This document shows positions 1 to 7,993 of a stretch of DNA of 64,000 bases, one piece after another. Position 1 is the stretch's first letter; the number at the start of each line of letters is the position of its first letter. Location: assembly GCF_021440195.1 (NCBI RefSeq), contig NZ_JAJTSZ010000010.1, positions 1 to 64,000 on the forward strand. Reading direction: 5' to 3'. Position numbers and translations under genes: made by a program. Source of the DNA: Dyadobacter sp. CY356 (GTDB lineage Bacteria; Bacteroidota; Bacteroidia; Cytophagales; Spirosomataceae). The notes beneath the pieces are model-generated. The model had not been told where the DNA came from and did no database searches. It saw nothing but the letters and a program-made list of their open reading frames with translations.

Positions 1-247
1 TATGAACTAATCTCATCACTCGTTTTTCCGGTAAGATAAGATCAAAATGAACCGTAAAAATTTCCACTGATATGACTTTAATTCTCATAGAGAAAAGCTA
101 GCCCTTACGTTCAGCATGTTTTGAAAAAATAGAAATACAAAAGATCTTATTGAACATAAAAGTATATTAACTTATTTTCGGGGAACTACTTACAGCAGTT
201 TTGGGGCGAGACTCAGTATGTTAACCAATAAACTTATATGCCACCTT

Positions 248-513
248 GTCTCAAAAAACGATAAAAGTGACACGCTGTCACTTTTACAATAGTCTCAAAA
301 AACGAATACAAGTTCGGTTGTCCGGAATACTACATTTCAGATTAGAATTTTTATAATGAAAATGTTTAACACCAGCTTTAAGTGACAGGCTGTCACTTGT
401 AAACGATAGTCTCAAAAAACGAAAGGGATTAATTACGATAGTCGTTCAATGAAATTCAAAATAATGCTAGACGTATTGTACTATGTAGTGCTGAGATATT
501 ACTCTCAAAAAAC
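248..513. repeat. Non-coding repeat block: hairpin plus TCTCAAAAAACGA modules
   Basis: The first 660 bases hold no convincing gene. Within them the word TCTCAAAAAAC occurs four times (249-259, 293-303, 410-420, 503-513). Two copies share the longer word ATAGTCTCAAAAAACGAA (289-306 and 406-423). Each of these two is preceded by a near-perfect hairpin of form AAGTGACA-N3-TGTCACTT (core 265-283 within an 11-bp-arm stem at 262-286, and 380-398). The module hairpin-spacer-word of about 44 bases is therefore duplicated roughly 117 bases apart. I do not recognise the family. It could be a miniature mobile repeat, a regulator-binding array or a structured RNA. The repeats are plainly visible; the function is unknown. 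Confidence 0.7.
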
Positions 514-572
514 CATACTGGATAAGGCGGTAGACCAGCCTGGCATATTATGTATGTAATTATAGCTACAAA

Positions 573-613
573 TAAGATCAGCCCGGAGGATAAATTATTC
601 AGGGCTGATCTTA
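573..613 (-). terminator. Hairpin downstream of the dehydrogenase gene
   Basis: Perfect 12-bp arms (TAAGATCAGCCC at 573-584 and its complement at 602-613) enclose a 17-base loop. It lies about 50 bases past the stop of the minus-strand dehydrogenase gene. On that strand the stem is followed by TTTGT and similar, only a weak T tract, so it is a probable rather than certain terminator. Confidence 0.5.
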
Positions 614-660
614 AAGAATCTTAAAGTGCCTGCCATTTATATTGCATAAGATGTAACATT

Positions 661-1524
661 TTATGCCAAAAGTCCCTCCATTCCAAATGCTGTCAAAGCA
701 TTTGAATACTCAACATTGACAGCGTCGTTGGCTCTTTTAATAAATGCTCCTGTGGAGGGGTCAACAACTGTTCTTAACGGCCTTTGCCCTTTTGGCAAAT
801 TGATCAGCTGTACCACTGCATCTGCCACATCCTGCGGATCGGGTTTGACAGTTTCAAAAATCTGACTGATGGCAGCTAACATTTTATTCGGATAGTCCAA
901 TATCGCTTTGTAATCGTCGACGACAGATGTGTCTGAGCCAGACTGTATTTTCTGGGAAATTTCGGTTGGAAAAGTGCCGGGTTGAATAATTGCTACATCC
1001 ACTCCCAGAGGTCTTAGTTCGTAATGCAGCCCTTCGCTTAATCCTTCCAAACCAAATTTAGAAGCACTATATACCGTAGAAAATGGAAATGAGACTGTTC
1101 CAAATCCACTTGAAACATTGATGATCAAACCATCTGACTGCTTGCGCATGGCTGGTAAGACTAACTTAATCAGTCTCCAAGGGGCGAAAACATTGATATC
1201 GAACATTCGCTGTACATCAGCAGTAGTAGAGCTCTCAGCCACACCGAACATTGCGGCACCTGCATTGTTGACAAGCACGTCAATCGCGCCTTCCGCTGCA
1301 ATAATAGAATCAATGGCATTATTTACACTCGCTTCGTCTGTAAGCGATACATCCAGAACAGTCACGTTTTCTATTTGTGCCAGGGCTTTGGCTTTATCAG
1401 CGTTTTTTCCTTCGGTATCTCTCATGGTTGCATAGACTTTGTGCCCCAAAGCTGCAACACTATTTGCTGTAAGCCATCCAAAACCGCTATTTGTTCCTGT
1501 TATTAATACGACTTTTTTGCTCAT
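661..1524 (-). CDS. Short-chain dehydrogenase/reductase (SDR)
   Basis: A 287-residue classical SDR that would use NAD(P)H to reduce or oxidise a carbonyl/alcohol substrate; the substrate cannot be read from the sequence. The N-terminal Rossmann fold has the cofactor motif TGTNSGFG (residues about 9-16), the structural NNAG motif near 87-90, a catalytic Ser in VSSGFG and the active-site YSASK motif near 152-156. There is no signal peptide, so it is cytosolic. It lies 78 bases downstream of a Crp/Fnr-type regulator on the same strand, and a palindrome in the gap matches one in front of that regulator, so the regulator probably controls it. Family assignment is firm; the precise reaction is open. 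Confidence 0.9.
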   Translation of the reverse strand: MSKKVVLITGTNSGFGWLTANSVAALGHKVYATMRDTEGKNADKAKALAQIENVTVLDVSLTDEASVNNAIDSIIAAEGAIDVLVNNAGAAMFGVAESSTTADVQRMFDINVFAPWRLIKLVLPAMRKQSDGLIINVSSGFGTVSFPFSTVYSASKFGLEGLSEGLHYELRPLGVDVAIIQPGTFPTEISQKIQSGSDTSVVDDYKAILDYPNKMLAAISQIFETVKPDPQDVADAVVQLINLPKGQRPLRTVVDPSTGAFIKRANDAVNVEYSNALTAFGMEGLLA

Positions 1525-1577
1525 TATTTTATTGATTAAGTTTATGATGCAAAGGTCGGCATCAAAAAGGGCCCACC

Positions 1578-1595
1578 TTTTACCAAATGGTAAAA
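1578..1595. promoter_or_regulatory. Palindrome TTTTACCA-N2-TGGTAAAA, likely Crp/Fnr operator
   Basis: Perfect 8-bp arms around two bases, between the regulator stop codon and the dehydrogenase start. The same core, TTTACCA-N2-TGGTAAA, lies at 2206-2221 upstream of the regulator itself. Two matching palindromes, one per gene of the tandem pair, suggest one factor binds both; the Crp/Fnr protein encoded here is the natural candidate (inference). Confidence 0.6.
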
Positions 1596-1602
1596 AGTGA
1601 CT

Positions 1603-2172
1603 TTAACGGATGTTTCTTCTTATTCTGCTTAGTGATTGTTGTGTAATTCCCAGGTAAGAAGCAATATGAGAAAGCGGAATGCGATTGAGAAGACCGGGGA
1701 ATTGTTCTATGAAAGATAAATAACGGGTGGTGGCATCTTCTGAAACCAACGGACTCCTTCTTCCGATCGTTTTTAGCAAACAATTTTTTAGGATCAGATT
1801 TGCAATCGCCTCCCAGCCAACGATTGTATTTCCGATCTGGTCCCAATCTTTTTTTGAAAAAACAAGCATTTTGCAATTGGTGACTGCCTGTATATACTCG
1901 GAAGTTACCATTTGTGCCTCAAATTTTTGCTGGTCCGAAACAAAGTTGTTTTCGTCAACGAAATGATGCGTGATCTCTTCTCCTTTATTGTTGTAATAAC
2001 AAAAGCGGACGACACCCTCAGTTAAAAATCCAACGTACCTTGGGACCTTTCCGGCCTCAGAAAAATATTCTTCCTTATGAAGTTCCAGCATTTTTACTTT
2101 ACTCATAATGAAATCTGTTTGCTGCCTGTTCAGATTCCCAAACTGTAATATGTAATTGATGAGCTCTTCCAT
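1603..2172 (-). CDS. Crp/Fnr family transcriptional regulator
   Basis: A 189-residue one-component regulator. Residues about 20-120 form the cyclic-nucleotide-binding-like jelly roll (YFSEAGKVPRYVGFLTEGVVR, then the REEITHHF-type segment with EEITHHFVDENNF). The C-terminal winged helix contains IPLSHIASYLGITQQSLSRI, close to the end, as in the many Bacteroidota Crp/Fnr regulators that sense an unknown signal. No Fe-S cysteine cluster is seen at the N terminus, so a classical Fnr oxygen sensor is unlikely. It is followed by the dehydrogenase gene on the same strand. A perfect palindrome 34 bases upstream of its start and another before the dehydrogenase suggest autoregulation and control of that gene. 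Confidence 0.88.
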   Translation of the reverse strand: MEELINYILQFGNLNRQQTDFIMSKVKMLELHKEEYFSEAGKVPRYVGFLTEGVVRFCYYNNKGEEITHHFVDENNFVSDQQKFEAQMVTSEYIQAVTNCKMLVFSKKDWDQIGNTIVGWEAIANLILKNCLLKTIGRRSPLVSEDATTRYLSFIEQFPGLLNRIPLSHIASYLGITQQSLSRIRRNIR

Positions 2173-2205
2173 AAATTAAATTTCGAAATTGTTGCGGATT
2201 TTTCA

Positions 2206-2221
2206 TTTACCATATGGTAAA
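2206..2221. promoter_or_regulatory. Perfect palindrome TTTACCATATGGTAAA before the Crp/Fnr gene
   Basis: A 16-bp perfect palindrome 34 bases upstream of the regulator start. Its half-site TTTACCA recurs with the same two-base centre at 1578-1595. It is a likely autoregulatory operator. The half-site differs from E. coli CRP (TGTGA) and FNR (TTGAT) half-sites. Confidence 0.6.
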
Positions 2222-2922
2222 AAGTTCAGTCAGCGATTCAACCCATTATCTTTTCAAGTCGGCAATTGTCTGTTGTTTTTAGAATATTGCTCAAAATTTA
2301 TACCGTGATTCAGAATAATAATTGAAATTTCGGTTTTAATATCCTTTTTAAGCATCGGGCGTATACGCCCCTGCTTACTTGCGAGATATAATCGGCATGT
2401 AAATTTTTGGTTTGAGCAATTCTTCTTTTGCGTAACTTGCCTTTATTCTGTCTATCGCTGGTTAGTGTCTACTGCTTATTAGCTAAATGATTACAAATGA
2501 TTAGCCCCATAAGTATCATTTGCAGCATGCCCGTTGTATGGCATCCACCTGGTCAAATTCGTAGATAAGACTTGCAACAACAGGTTAAGTGTTTTTTCTG
2601 ACCGTTGAAACAAAGCAATGAACATTGTTTCAATGGAGAATAAAACAGAAAGCCCATGCAGCTCACTTCAAATCATGATCGACAATGCAGTGAAAGTACC
2701 GTTTAAACTGACAGGTAATGATCTGCTGTTCAAGCTTTGTATGGTCAGGTGCCGTCCACTGGCAGAAGTAGGGTCATCCTAGTGGAATTTCATTAGAATA
2801 ATGAATTTATCTGAGATTTGCGTTTATTTATAGCCCAAGATTGCTTTAAACAGAGTGTTTTATGATACATTCATTAGTTTGCATATTTTGTTAAAACTTC
2901 ACAAACAAAAATCTGATCTGTT
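2222..2922. other. Gene-poor gap with two hairpins
   Basis: No supported gene. A strong hairpin at 2350-2376 consists of outer arms AAGCA/TGCTT around the perfect palindrome GGGCGTATACGCCC (2357-2370). A second inverted repeat has TTGAAACAA (2605-2613) and TTGTTTCAA (2625-2633). A 54-codon reading frame from 2618 to 2782 has no recognisable features and starts inside that inverted repeat, so it is not called. Confidence 0.5.
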
Positions 2923-3348
2923 ATGTTGCGAACTAGCCCCTTTCTTTTGTTTGATGGTAACTGCGCCGAAGCAATGAGTTTCTACCATCAGTGTTTAGGT
3001 GGAGCATTGACACTTTCCAAGACAGGTGATACGCCTATCAAAGATCAATTTCCTGAGCAGAAACACGAAAGAATTATTTATGCACAATTGAAGGGGGATA
3101 CCTTTGATATCTCTGCTGCTGATTGGATGGCTTCGCCTGTTTTTGAGCCGCAGCAAGGTAATACTACAGCTATATACCTTACCGGCAGTTCCTACAAAGA
3201 ACTTAAACCAATATTTGATAGTCTTGCGGATGGAGCGGATAAAAATGAACAAACCTTTATGGAATTAAGAGAAGTTCCCTTTGGGGTCTATGGCCAACTC
3301 ACAGACAAGTACAACGTCTCTTGGGTTTTTAGAGCAGAAGCGTCCTGA
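2923..3348 (+). CDS. VOC family protein, PhnB/3-demethylubiquinone-methyltransferase-like
   Basis: A 141-residue vicinal-oxygen-chelate fold protein. It opens with the typical pattern of this group: a strand, then FDGNCAEAMSFYHQCLGG at about residues 10-27, and ends with WVFRAE after a FGVYGQLTDKYNVSW segment. Proteins of this PhnB-like group are common in Bacteroidota and mostly lack an assigned substrate; some are metal-binding resistance or isomerase-like proteins. No signal peptide. The gene stands alone, about 290 bases from the next gene, with no sign of operon partners. Confidence 0.85.
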   Translation: MLRTSPFLLFDGNCAEAMSFYHQCLGGALTLSKTGDTPIKDQFPEQKHERIIYAQLKGDTFDISAADWMASPVFEPQQGNTTAIYLTGSSYKELKPIFDSLADGADKNEQTFMELREVPFGVYGQLTDKYNVSWVFRAEAS

Positions 3349-3636
3349 TTTTTCACTTAAATTTTATTTACCGTAATAGATGTCCATTTTCATGCATTTA
3401 TTTGGTGTTTTTTAGTGTGACTTGCTAGAAGGCTTGCAGCTTTGGTAAATTCTATTGAAGTAAAATTTAAGCTTTATTGTTCATTCGTTTTATATACAAA
3501 GTAAGTTAATAGAATATATAGTTATAAAAAATCATCATTAGTTAATATTCTTCCAACTTTTTATCTTAAATTGTGTCTGGTATTTTGGTAAGTAATGACC
3601 AGATAGTGACTTGTACGCAGCCTAGCCACAAACGAT

Positions 3637-5796
3637 ATGAAAAATCACTTATACTTCACTTTCATAGCCGTGCTTTTCCACAATGTATCGATTAGTTTTG
3701 CTCAAAGATCGGCACAGCTGGCTATTGACCCTTTGACAAATGCGTATAGGCTGATCAAAATCAAGGATCGCCCGGCAAACGCCAGAACTGCCGATTTCAA
3801 TATAGTACAAACCGTGACACCATATAGTGTCCGGCCGGAAAGTATGATTAATATACACCTGAATTTTGGCCTCGATTTGGATATAAACAATGTGTCTACC
3901 ATCGACTTTAACCTGTCACCGGATTGTGGAGAAAATTGTAATGCCCAATCATTTGCCGACTCATGGCTTTCATCCAAGGCAGTGAATAAAACAGCCAGGA
4001 CAGTTGATTTTGTAATGGGTGGCATGCTTCCAGGCAAATCTTACCGCTTGCGGACCTTTATCTTTGGCCTGGAAGGAATGCCATGCACGGGAACCGAACT
4101 TCCGATTATCACTTTCAGCACCCACCCGGCTGGCTTTTCTCAAAAGAAAATGCTGTTGGTAATTAACCGCGAATGGGAAAGTACTGCCTCGGTTCAAAAT
4201 AAACTTGACCAGTATATTTCAGACGTGCAAAGCGCAACGGCAAATTTGATCGTTCAGAAGTATTATATTGATAACAACAGCACCGACAAGATTGGACTTT
4301 ATGAGTACATTAGGCAACACTTTTTGACAGATAACATTTCGTACCTGTTTTTTATCGGGGATAATGCTTCTACATACTCCTTCCGATATCTTCTTGATGA
4401 TCTAGGTAATGTGGCCAATTCTTCTGGAACCATCACTTTTCAGCAGTATACCCACCCACTTTATCAACATTACACATATGATCCGGCATACTATTACCTT
4501 CAAAGCTGGAAGTATCAAAATACTTGTTTTGATGCACCTGAGGAGGTAAGGGATGCTGTTTTTCAGCAGCGCAATTCGCTGATGTCGGTCGGGATGGTCA
4601 TACCGGCATCTAATCTTACACCGGAAACCAAGGCAGAATATCTTGTGAATTATTTTGAAAAACTGCATCGTTACCGGCGTAAAGAAGTCACATTTAATAA
4701 GTCTGTTTTATTATCTGACGGGTTTGCCAATGAACAAAATGCAGTAGCGATGGCAGAGGCAAATGGCCGTTGGCAATCGGTCGAAACTTTAAGTTTTGGA
4801 CGCCCCAAGGATAGGGATTATTCGGGTGAAGATCCTGTCTGGAAAGGAGATTTTCTAAATAAACTGGAAAATAATTCCTATGAAATCTTGAGTTTGAATT
4901 TGCACGGAGCTCCTGATTATCAGTCTTTTGGTGTATACAAACAGGATATCAACAACCTGACAAAATTAAATACGCAGCTGATCAGTCTGAGTTCATGCAA
5001 TATTGGTAATTACAAGGCTTACAGTTATTTGGGAGGAGAATACCTGGGTAAAGGAAATGTGATGAATGTGCACGCATACTCTGATTTCCTTTTTCTGTTT
5101 ACATCAGATGATGATAGCGGATTGGAATACGAATACAGAACCAATGGCGCATTCCCACTGATGGCCGCCGGGCATACCGTAAGTGATGCATACCGCTATG
5201 CGGCCGGGTACGCGGAAAGTGAGGTGATCCTGGGAGATCCACTGGTCAAATTTCAGGATGCAGTTCCGCTGCCGGCCGTTCTTGCAAATTTCACCGCGAT
5301 TAAAGAAGGGCAGGCCGCGCAGCTAAACTGGTCTACCACTTCTGAAAACGGCAGTGCATACTTTCAGATTGAAAGAAGTACGTCGGGCACAGACTGGAAA
5401 GTACTAGGCAAAGTAATGGCAGGCGGAGCTTCGGGTTCGAATAGCATTTATCGTTTTTTAGATATATTTCCACAAGCTGGCGAAAATCTCTACCGGCTTA
5501 AATTGGTCGACGGCGATGGATCATTTGCCTATTCACAACTACGCCGCCTGATCTTTGAAAAGAGCTTTTTTGTATACCCAAACCCGGTTTCAGATCGCAT
5601 CCTTTTCAGTCCAGCATTGCGGGATAGAGCCATCTCAGTGACAATAACCGACAAATCAGGAAATATGTTGCTGCAAACATCGAATATACCCAATGAGGGG
5701 ATTTCTGTAAAGTCGATTGCATCAGGTCTTTATGTGCTAACAATCTTCTATGACGACGGCAGTGCTGAGGTAAACAAACTTGTGATAACAAGATGA
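3637..5796 (+). CDS. Secreted C25 (gingipain-like) peptidase-fold protein with T9SS sorting tail
   Basis: A 719-residue exported protein. It has an N-terminal signal peptide ending near FAQ (residues 21-23), a beta-rich domain to about residue 160, and then a caspase/gingipain-like alpha/beta domain (about 170-540). In that domain NLHGAP supplies a candidate catalytic His423 and LSSCNIGNY a candidate Cys454, the order and spacing seen in clan CD peptidases of family C25. The last 75 or so residues, starting near FFVYPNPVSD and ending in a short basic tail, form a type IX secretion sorting domain. The product would therefore cross the outer membrane by the Por system and be anchored or released. 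The peptidase assignment rests on the fold and the His/Cys pair; activity is inferred. No operon partner is seen. Confidence 0.75.
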   Translation: MKNHLYFTFIAVLFHNVSISFAQRSAQLAIDPLTNAYRLIKIKDRPANARTADFNIVQTVTPYSVRPESMINIHLNFGLDLDINNVSTIDFNLSPDCGENCNAQSFADSWLSSKAVNKTARTVDFVMGGMLPGKSYRLRTFIFGLEGMPCTGTELPIITFSTHPAGFSQKKMLLVINREWESTASVQNKLDQYISDVQSATANLIVQKYYIDNNSTDKIGLYEYIRQHFLTDNISYLFFIGDNASTYSFRYLLDDLGNVANSSGTITFQQYTHPLYQHYTYDPAYYYLQSWKYQNTCFDAPEEVRDAVFQQRNSLMSVGMVIPASNLTPETKAEYLVNYFEKLHRYRRKEVTFNKSVLLSDGFANEQNAVAMAEANGRWQSVETLSFGRPKDRDYSGEDPVWKGDFLNKLENNSYEILSLNLHGAPDYQSFGVYKQDINNLTKLNTQLISLSSCNIGNYKAYSYLGGEYLGKGNVMNVHAYSDFLFLFTSDDDSGLEYEYRTNGAFPLMAAGHTVSDAYRYAAGYAESEVILGDPLVKFQDAVPLPAVLANFTAIKEGQAAQLNWSTTSENGSAYFQIERSTSGTDWKVLGKVMAGGASGSNSIYRFLDIFPQAGENLYRLKLVDGDGSFAYSQLRRLIFEKSFFVYPNPVSDRILFSPALRDRAISVTITDKSGNMLLQTSNIPNEGISVKSIASGLYVLTIFYDDGSAEVNKLVITR

Positions 5797-6578
5797 ATAA
5801 ACAGGATACTACCTGTTACCCGCAAATTTCCTGAATCCAGGCTGTTAACGCAACAGTTATTTAGACCGGAATCAAATGTCTGGCTCCCTTTATGCTTCGA
5901 ATCGTTATTGTCAAGAACTTATTTCTGATCCTATAAAACAGAATTACAAAGAATGGCTAACAGGACTTTCTTAGAATATACGTATTAGTGAGAAGGCCAG
6001 AGGATAGGATGCTTGCAGGCAAAACTTATCAATATACAAAGCAAGAAGGGAGCACAAGCAAAGCCTCAGAAGTGCTAATTGATATTGGCTTTGCTTTTTT
6101 TATCAAGGCAACATACGAGCTGCAAGGGTACAGATTTAATCAAGGATGGCTTCTGTATCCTGAAAATACAAATGTGTTTTGGGGGTGGTGACTGTTTATT
6201 TCACATTTAATGACATGTCAAAGGCTTTGGAATTATATTATGATGAATGAAGCAAGAATCCTGAAAATTTCAATATTCTAACAGACATGGCTACTATTTT
6301 TATGAAAAAATATTATCAAGGTGGAGACTGTAAACTGAATCGTGTCAATTTTTGCTGGCTAGTAAAAGATAATTTATTAATGAACCTGCATACGTCAACC
6401 TGGACAATTCCAAAATCCGTCTCAAAAAGACGAATATTTAATTTATACTTTTCCGATCTGGCTAGAAATTGGAAAAAACTAGTAAGTAGTTCGTGAAGTT
6501 TTTAACTGGCAAATAATAAATAGATTTCCGTAAGACAATCCAGCCGCACGTTTACCAGTTAGTGCAAACCAAAGTTAC
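5797..6578. other. Gene-poor gap before the ArdA leader
   Basis: Open frames at 5988-6191 (67 codons) and 6287-6496 (69 codons) have no recognisable motif, no convincing ribosome site and composition like random frame, so they are not called. The stretch is AT-rich and looks like decayed sequence. It abuts the GC-rich leader and ArdA gene, which suggests an eroded mobile element (inference). Confidence 0.45.
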
Positions 6579-6760
6579 GAAGTGAAAAATGACGGTTTCA
6601 AGCCTTCACTTCGTCATCCGGCTATTTACCGCGGCCTGCGGTCGCTCCTTAAACCGCCGTCTGGGCCTGAATCCTAGGGGGTAAACCCCGTCATTTTTAA
6701 TTCGAGTGGGACATGCGATTGCCCTTTGGCACAAAGCCGGGGCGGCCCAGCCGGGCTTAG
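6579..6760. other. GC-rich structured leader upstream of ardA
   Basis: This stretch is clearly richer in G+C than its flanks and dense in short inverted repeats. GAAGTGAA (6579-6586) pairs with TTCACTTC (6605-6612), and ATGACG (6589-6594) pairs with CGTCAT (6612-6617); the interleaved order is that of a pseudoknot. A GGGG-TAAA-CCCC hairpin sits at 6678-6689, and further GGCC-rich hairpins lie between 6620 and 6760. It could be a leader RNA, a transfer origin or single-strand promoter of the source element. I cannot choose between these from sequence alone. Confidence 0.45.
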
Positions 6761-6769
6761 CTAATTCAA

Positions 6770-7354
6770 ATGTTTTCACTCATGAAAAATCAAGCAAACA
6801 ATCCAAAAATTTATGTAGGTACCTATGGAATGTACAATTCAGGATCGCTTTTCGGACAATGGTTTGATCTGTCAGATTATGCTGATGCAGAACAATTCTA
6901 CAAAGACTGCTATGATTACCATAGAAATGAATTTCTCAGCGACGGCTGCCGTCCGGAGCTAATGTTTCAGGATTGGGAATGTATTCCAGGCTTTTTGATT
7001 TCAGAATGCAGTCTGCACGAAGATACTTTCAGATATTTTCAAGCTGTTTCGGAGATGGATGTAAACAGCGCAGAGGCTTTTGAATTATACTGCTCAAATA
7101 TCATATCCTGGCCAGCCAATGGAAATGATCTGGAAGAAACACTTGAAGGTTTTAATGAGGCCTATCAGGGATATTATGGTGGAGTAATGAAAGATCCGAA
7201 AACCGAATTTGCTTACCAGTATATTGAAGACATTGGCCTTTTGGAAGGAGTGCCACAGATGTTGGAAAGATATTTTGATTATGAAGCTTTTGGAAGAGAT
7301 ATGTTTTTAGGAGATTACACCGAATACGAAGGTCATATTTTCCTTGATATATAG
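6770..7354 (+). CDS. ardA: ArdA family antirestriction protein
   Basis: A 194-residue acidic protein matching the ArdA family of DNA-mimic proteins that inhibit type I restriction enzymes when plasmids or conjugative elements enter a new host. The family start is seen in PKIYVGTYGMYNSGSLFGQW (about residues 12-31), followed by DLSDY, and the central FQDWECIPG and YLIEDIGLLEGVP-like region (YQYIEDIGLLEGVPQ). Asp and Glu are abundant and the ends are acidic, as expected for a DNA mimic. The start could also be the ATG at 6782. No transfer, relaxase or integrase gene lies beside it, so it is an orphan, probably left from a mobile element. A good hairpin terminator follows. Confidence 0.88.
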   Translation: MFSLMKNQANNPKIYVGTYGMYNSGSLFGQWFDLSDYADAEQFYKDCYDYHRNEFLSDGCRPELMFQDWECIPGFLISECSLHEDTFRYFQAVSEMDVNSAEAFELYCSNIISWPANGNDLEETLEGFNEAYQGYYGGVMKDPKTEFAYQYIEDIGLLEGVPQMLERYFDYEAFGRDMFLGDYTEYEGHIFLDI

Positions 7355-7362
7355 GAAAGATT

Positions 7363-7398
7363 ATAGAGTCTGACGGCAAAATCGTTGTCAGACTCTAT
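7363..7398 (+). terminator. Terminator after ardA
   Basis: Perfect 12-bp arms ATAGAGTCTGAC (7363-7374) and GTCAGACTCTAT (7387-7398) with a 12-base loop, 8 bases after the stop codon, followed by a T-containing stretch (TGATTGTAATTTT). Confidence 0.7.
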
Positions 7399-7937
7399 TG
7401 ATTGTAATTTTCGTAGCGATTGAATATATCATTTGATTTTTCATAAACAACTACTTTGCTGGTTGACAATTGAGCAAAAAGCTAACATTTATCGAAGTGA
7501 ACGGCTTGCTTTGGGCAAATAATCATGCTGACCGGGCATAGCGCGCTTCTTTTAACAATTAAGTAGCGTGATATTCTCAAACAAACAGTTGTATGATTTG
7601 GTCTGGCCCAGATTCTGTGGCCGCTTTTTCGAGGAAATATTTTATTTAAGATAATGGATTTGGAAAGGCCTTTCATACCTGTGGGTAGTACTCTGCCGGA
7701 CCAGGGCTGTCTATAACCGATATCAACAGGCCAGGCATTATTTCGATCCCTGGTTACAGCAATTTCTTAGTTGAAAAATTCTCGCAGTTCTTTGGCTTTT
7801 AGGGTCATTATGACTTATTGAGCTAATTGACACCAAACATTAAGCTTGTTCTGATCCTTCGCGCAGCTCCGGTTGCGATGTTAGTAAAAAATGTCTTTAC
7901 CTAAATTCACTTTGGTTTATTATAATAGATTTTCAAT
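7399..7937. other. Gene-free gap
   Basis: No gene, RNA or repeat that I can support. Both strands carry frequent stops. It separates the ardA remnant from the minus-strand phosphodiesterase operon. Confidence 0.5.
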
Positions 7938-7974
7938 CACCACGCGCCGGTCTGGTATGGCTTAACGCGTGGTG
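7938..7974 (-). terminator. Terminator of the TonB receptor/phosphodiesterase operon
   Basis: CACCACGCG (7938-7946) and CGCGTGGTG (7966-7974) form a perfect 9-bp GC-rich stem about 20 bases past the phosphodiesterase stop codon on the minus strand, followed there by ATTGAAAATC. Confidence 0.6.
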
Positions 7975-7993
7975 AAATCATTTGCAGCCTACA

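Noticed and set aside
248..513. The repeated TCTCAAAAAAC words as a CRISPR array
   Set aside because: Spacing is irregular, the repeats are short and no cas gene is near.
2618..2782. A 54-codon open frame after the Crp/Fnr gene
   Set aside because: No recognisable domain, it starts inside an inverted repeat and lacks support from composition.
5988..6496. Two open frames of 67 and 69 codons upstream of ardA
   Set aside because: No family features, no ribosome site, and irregular composition; more likely decayed or random frames.
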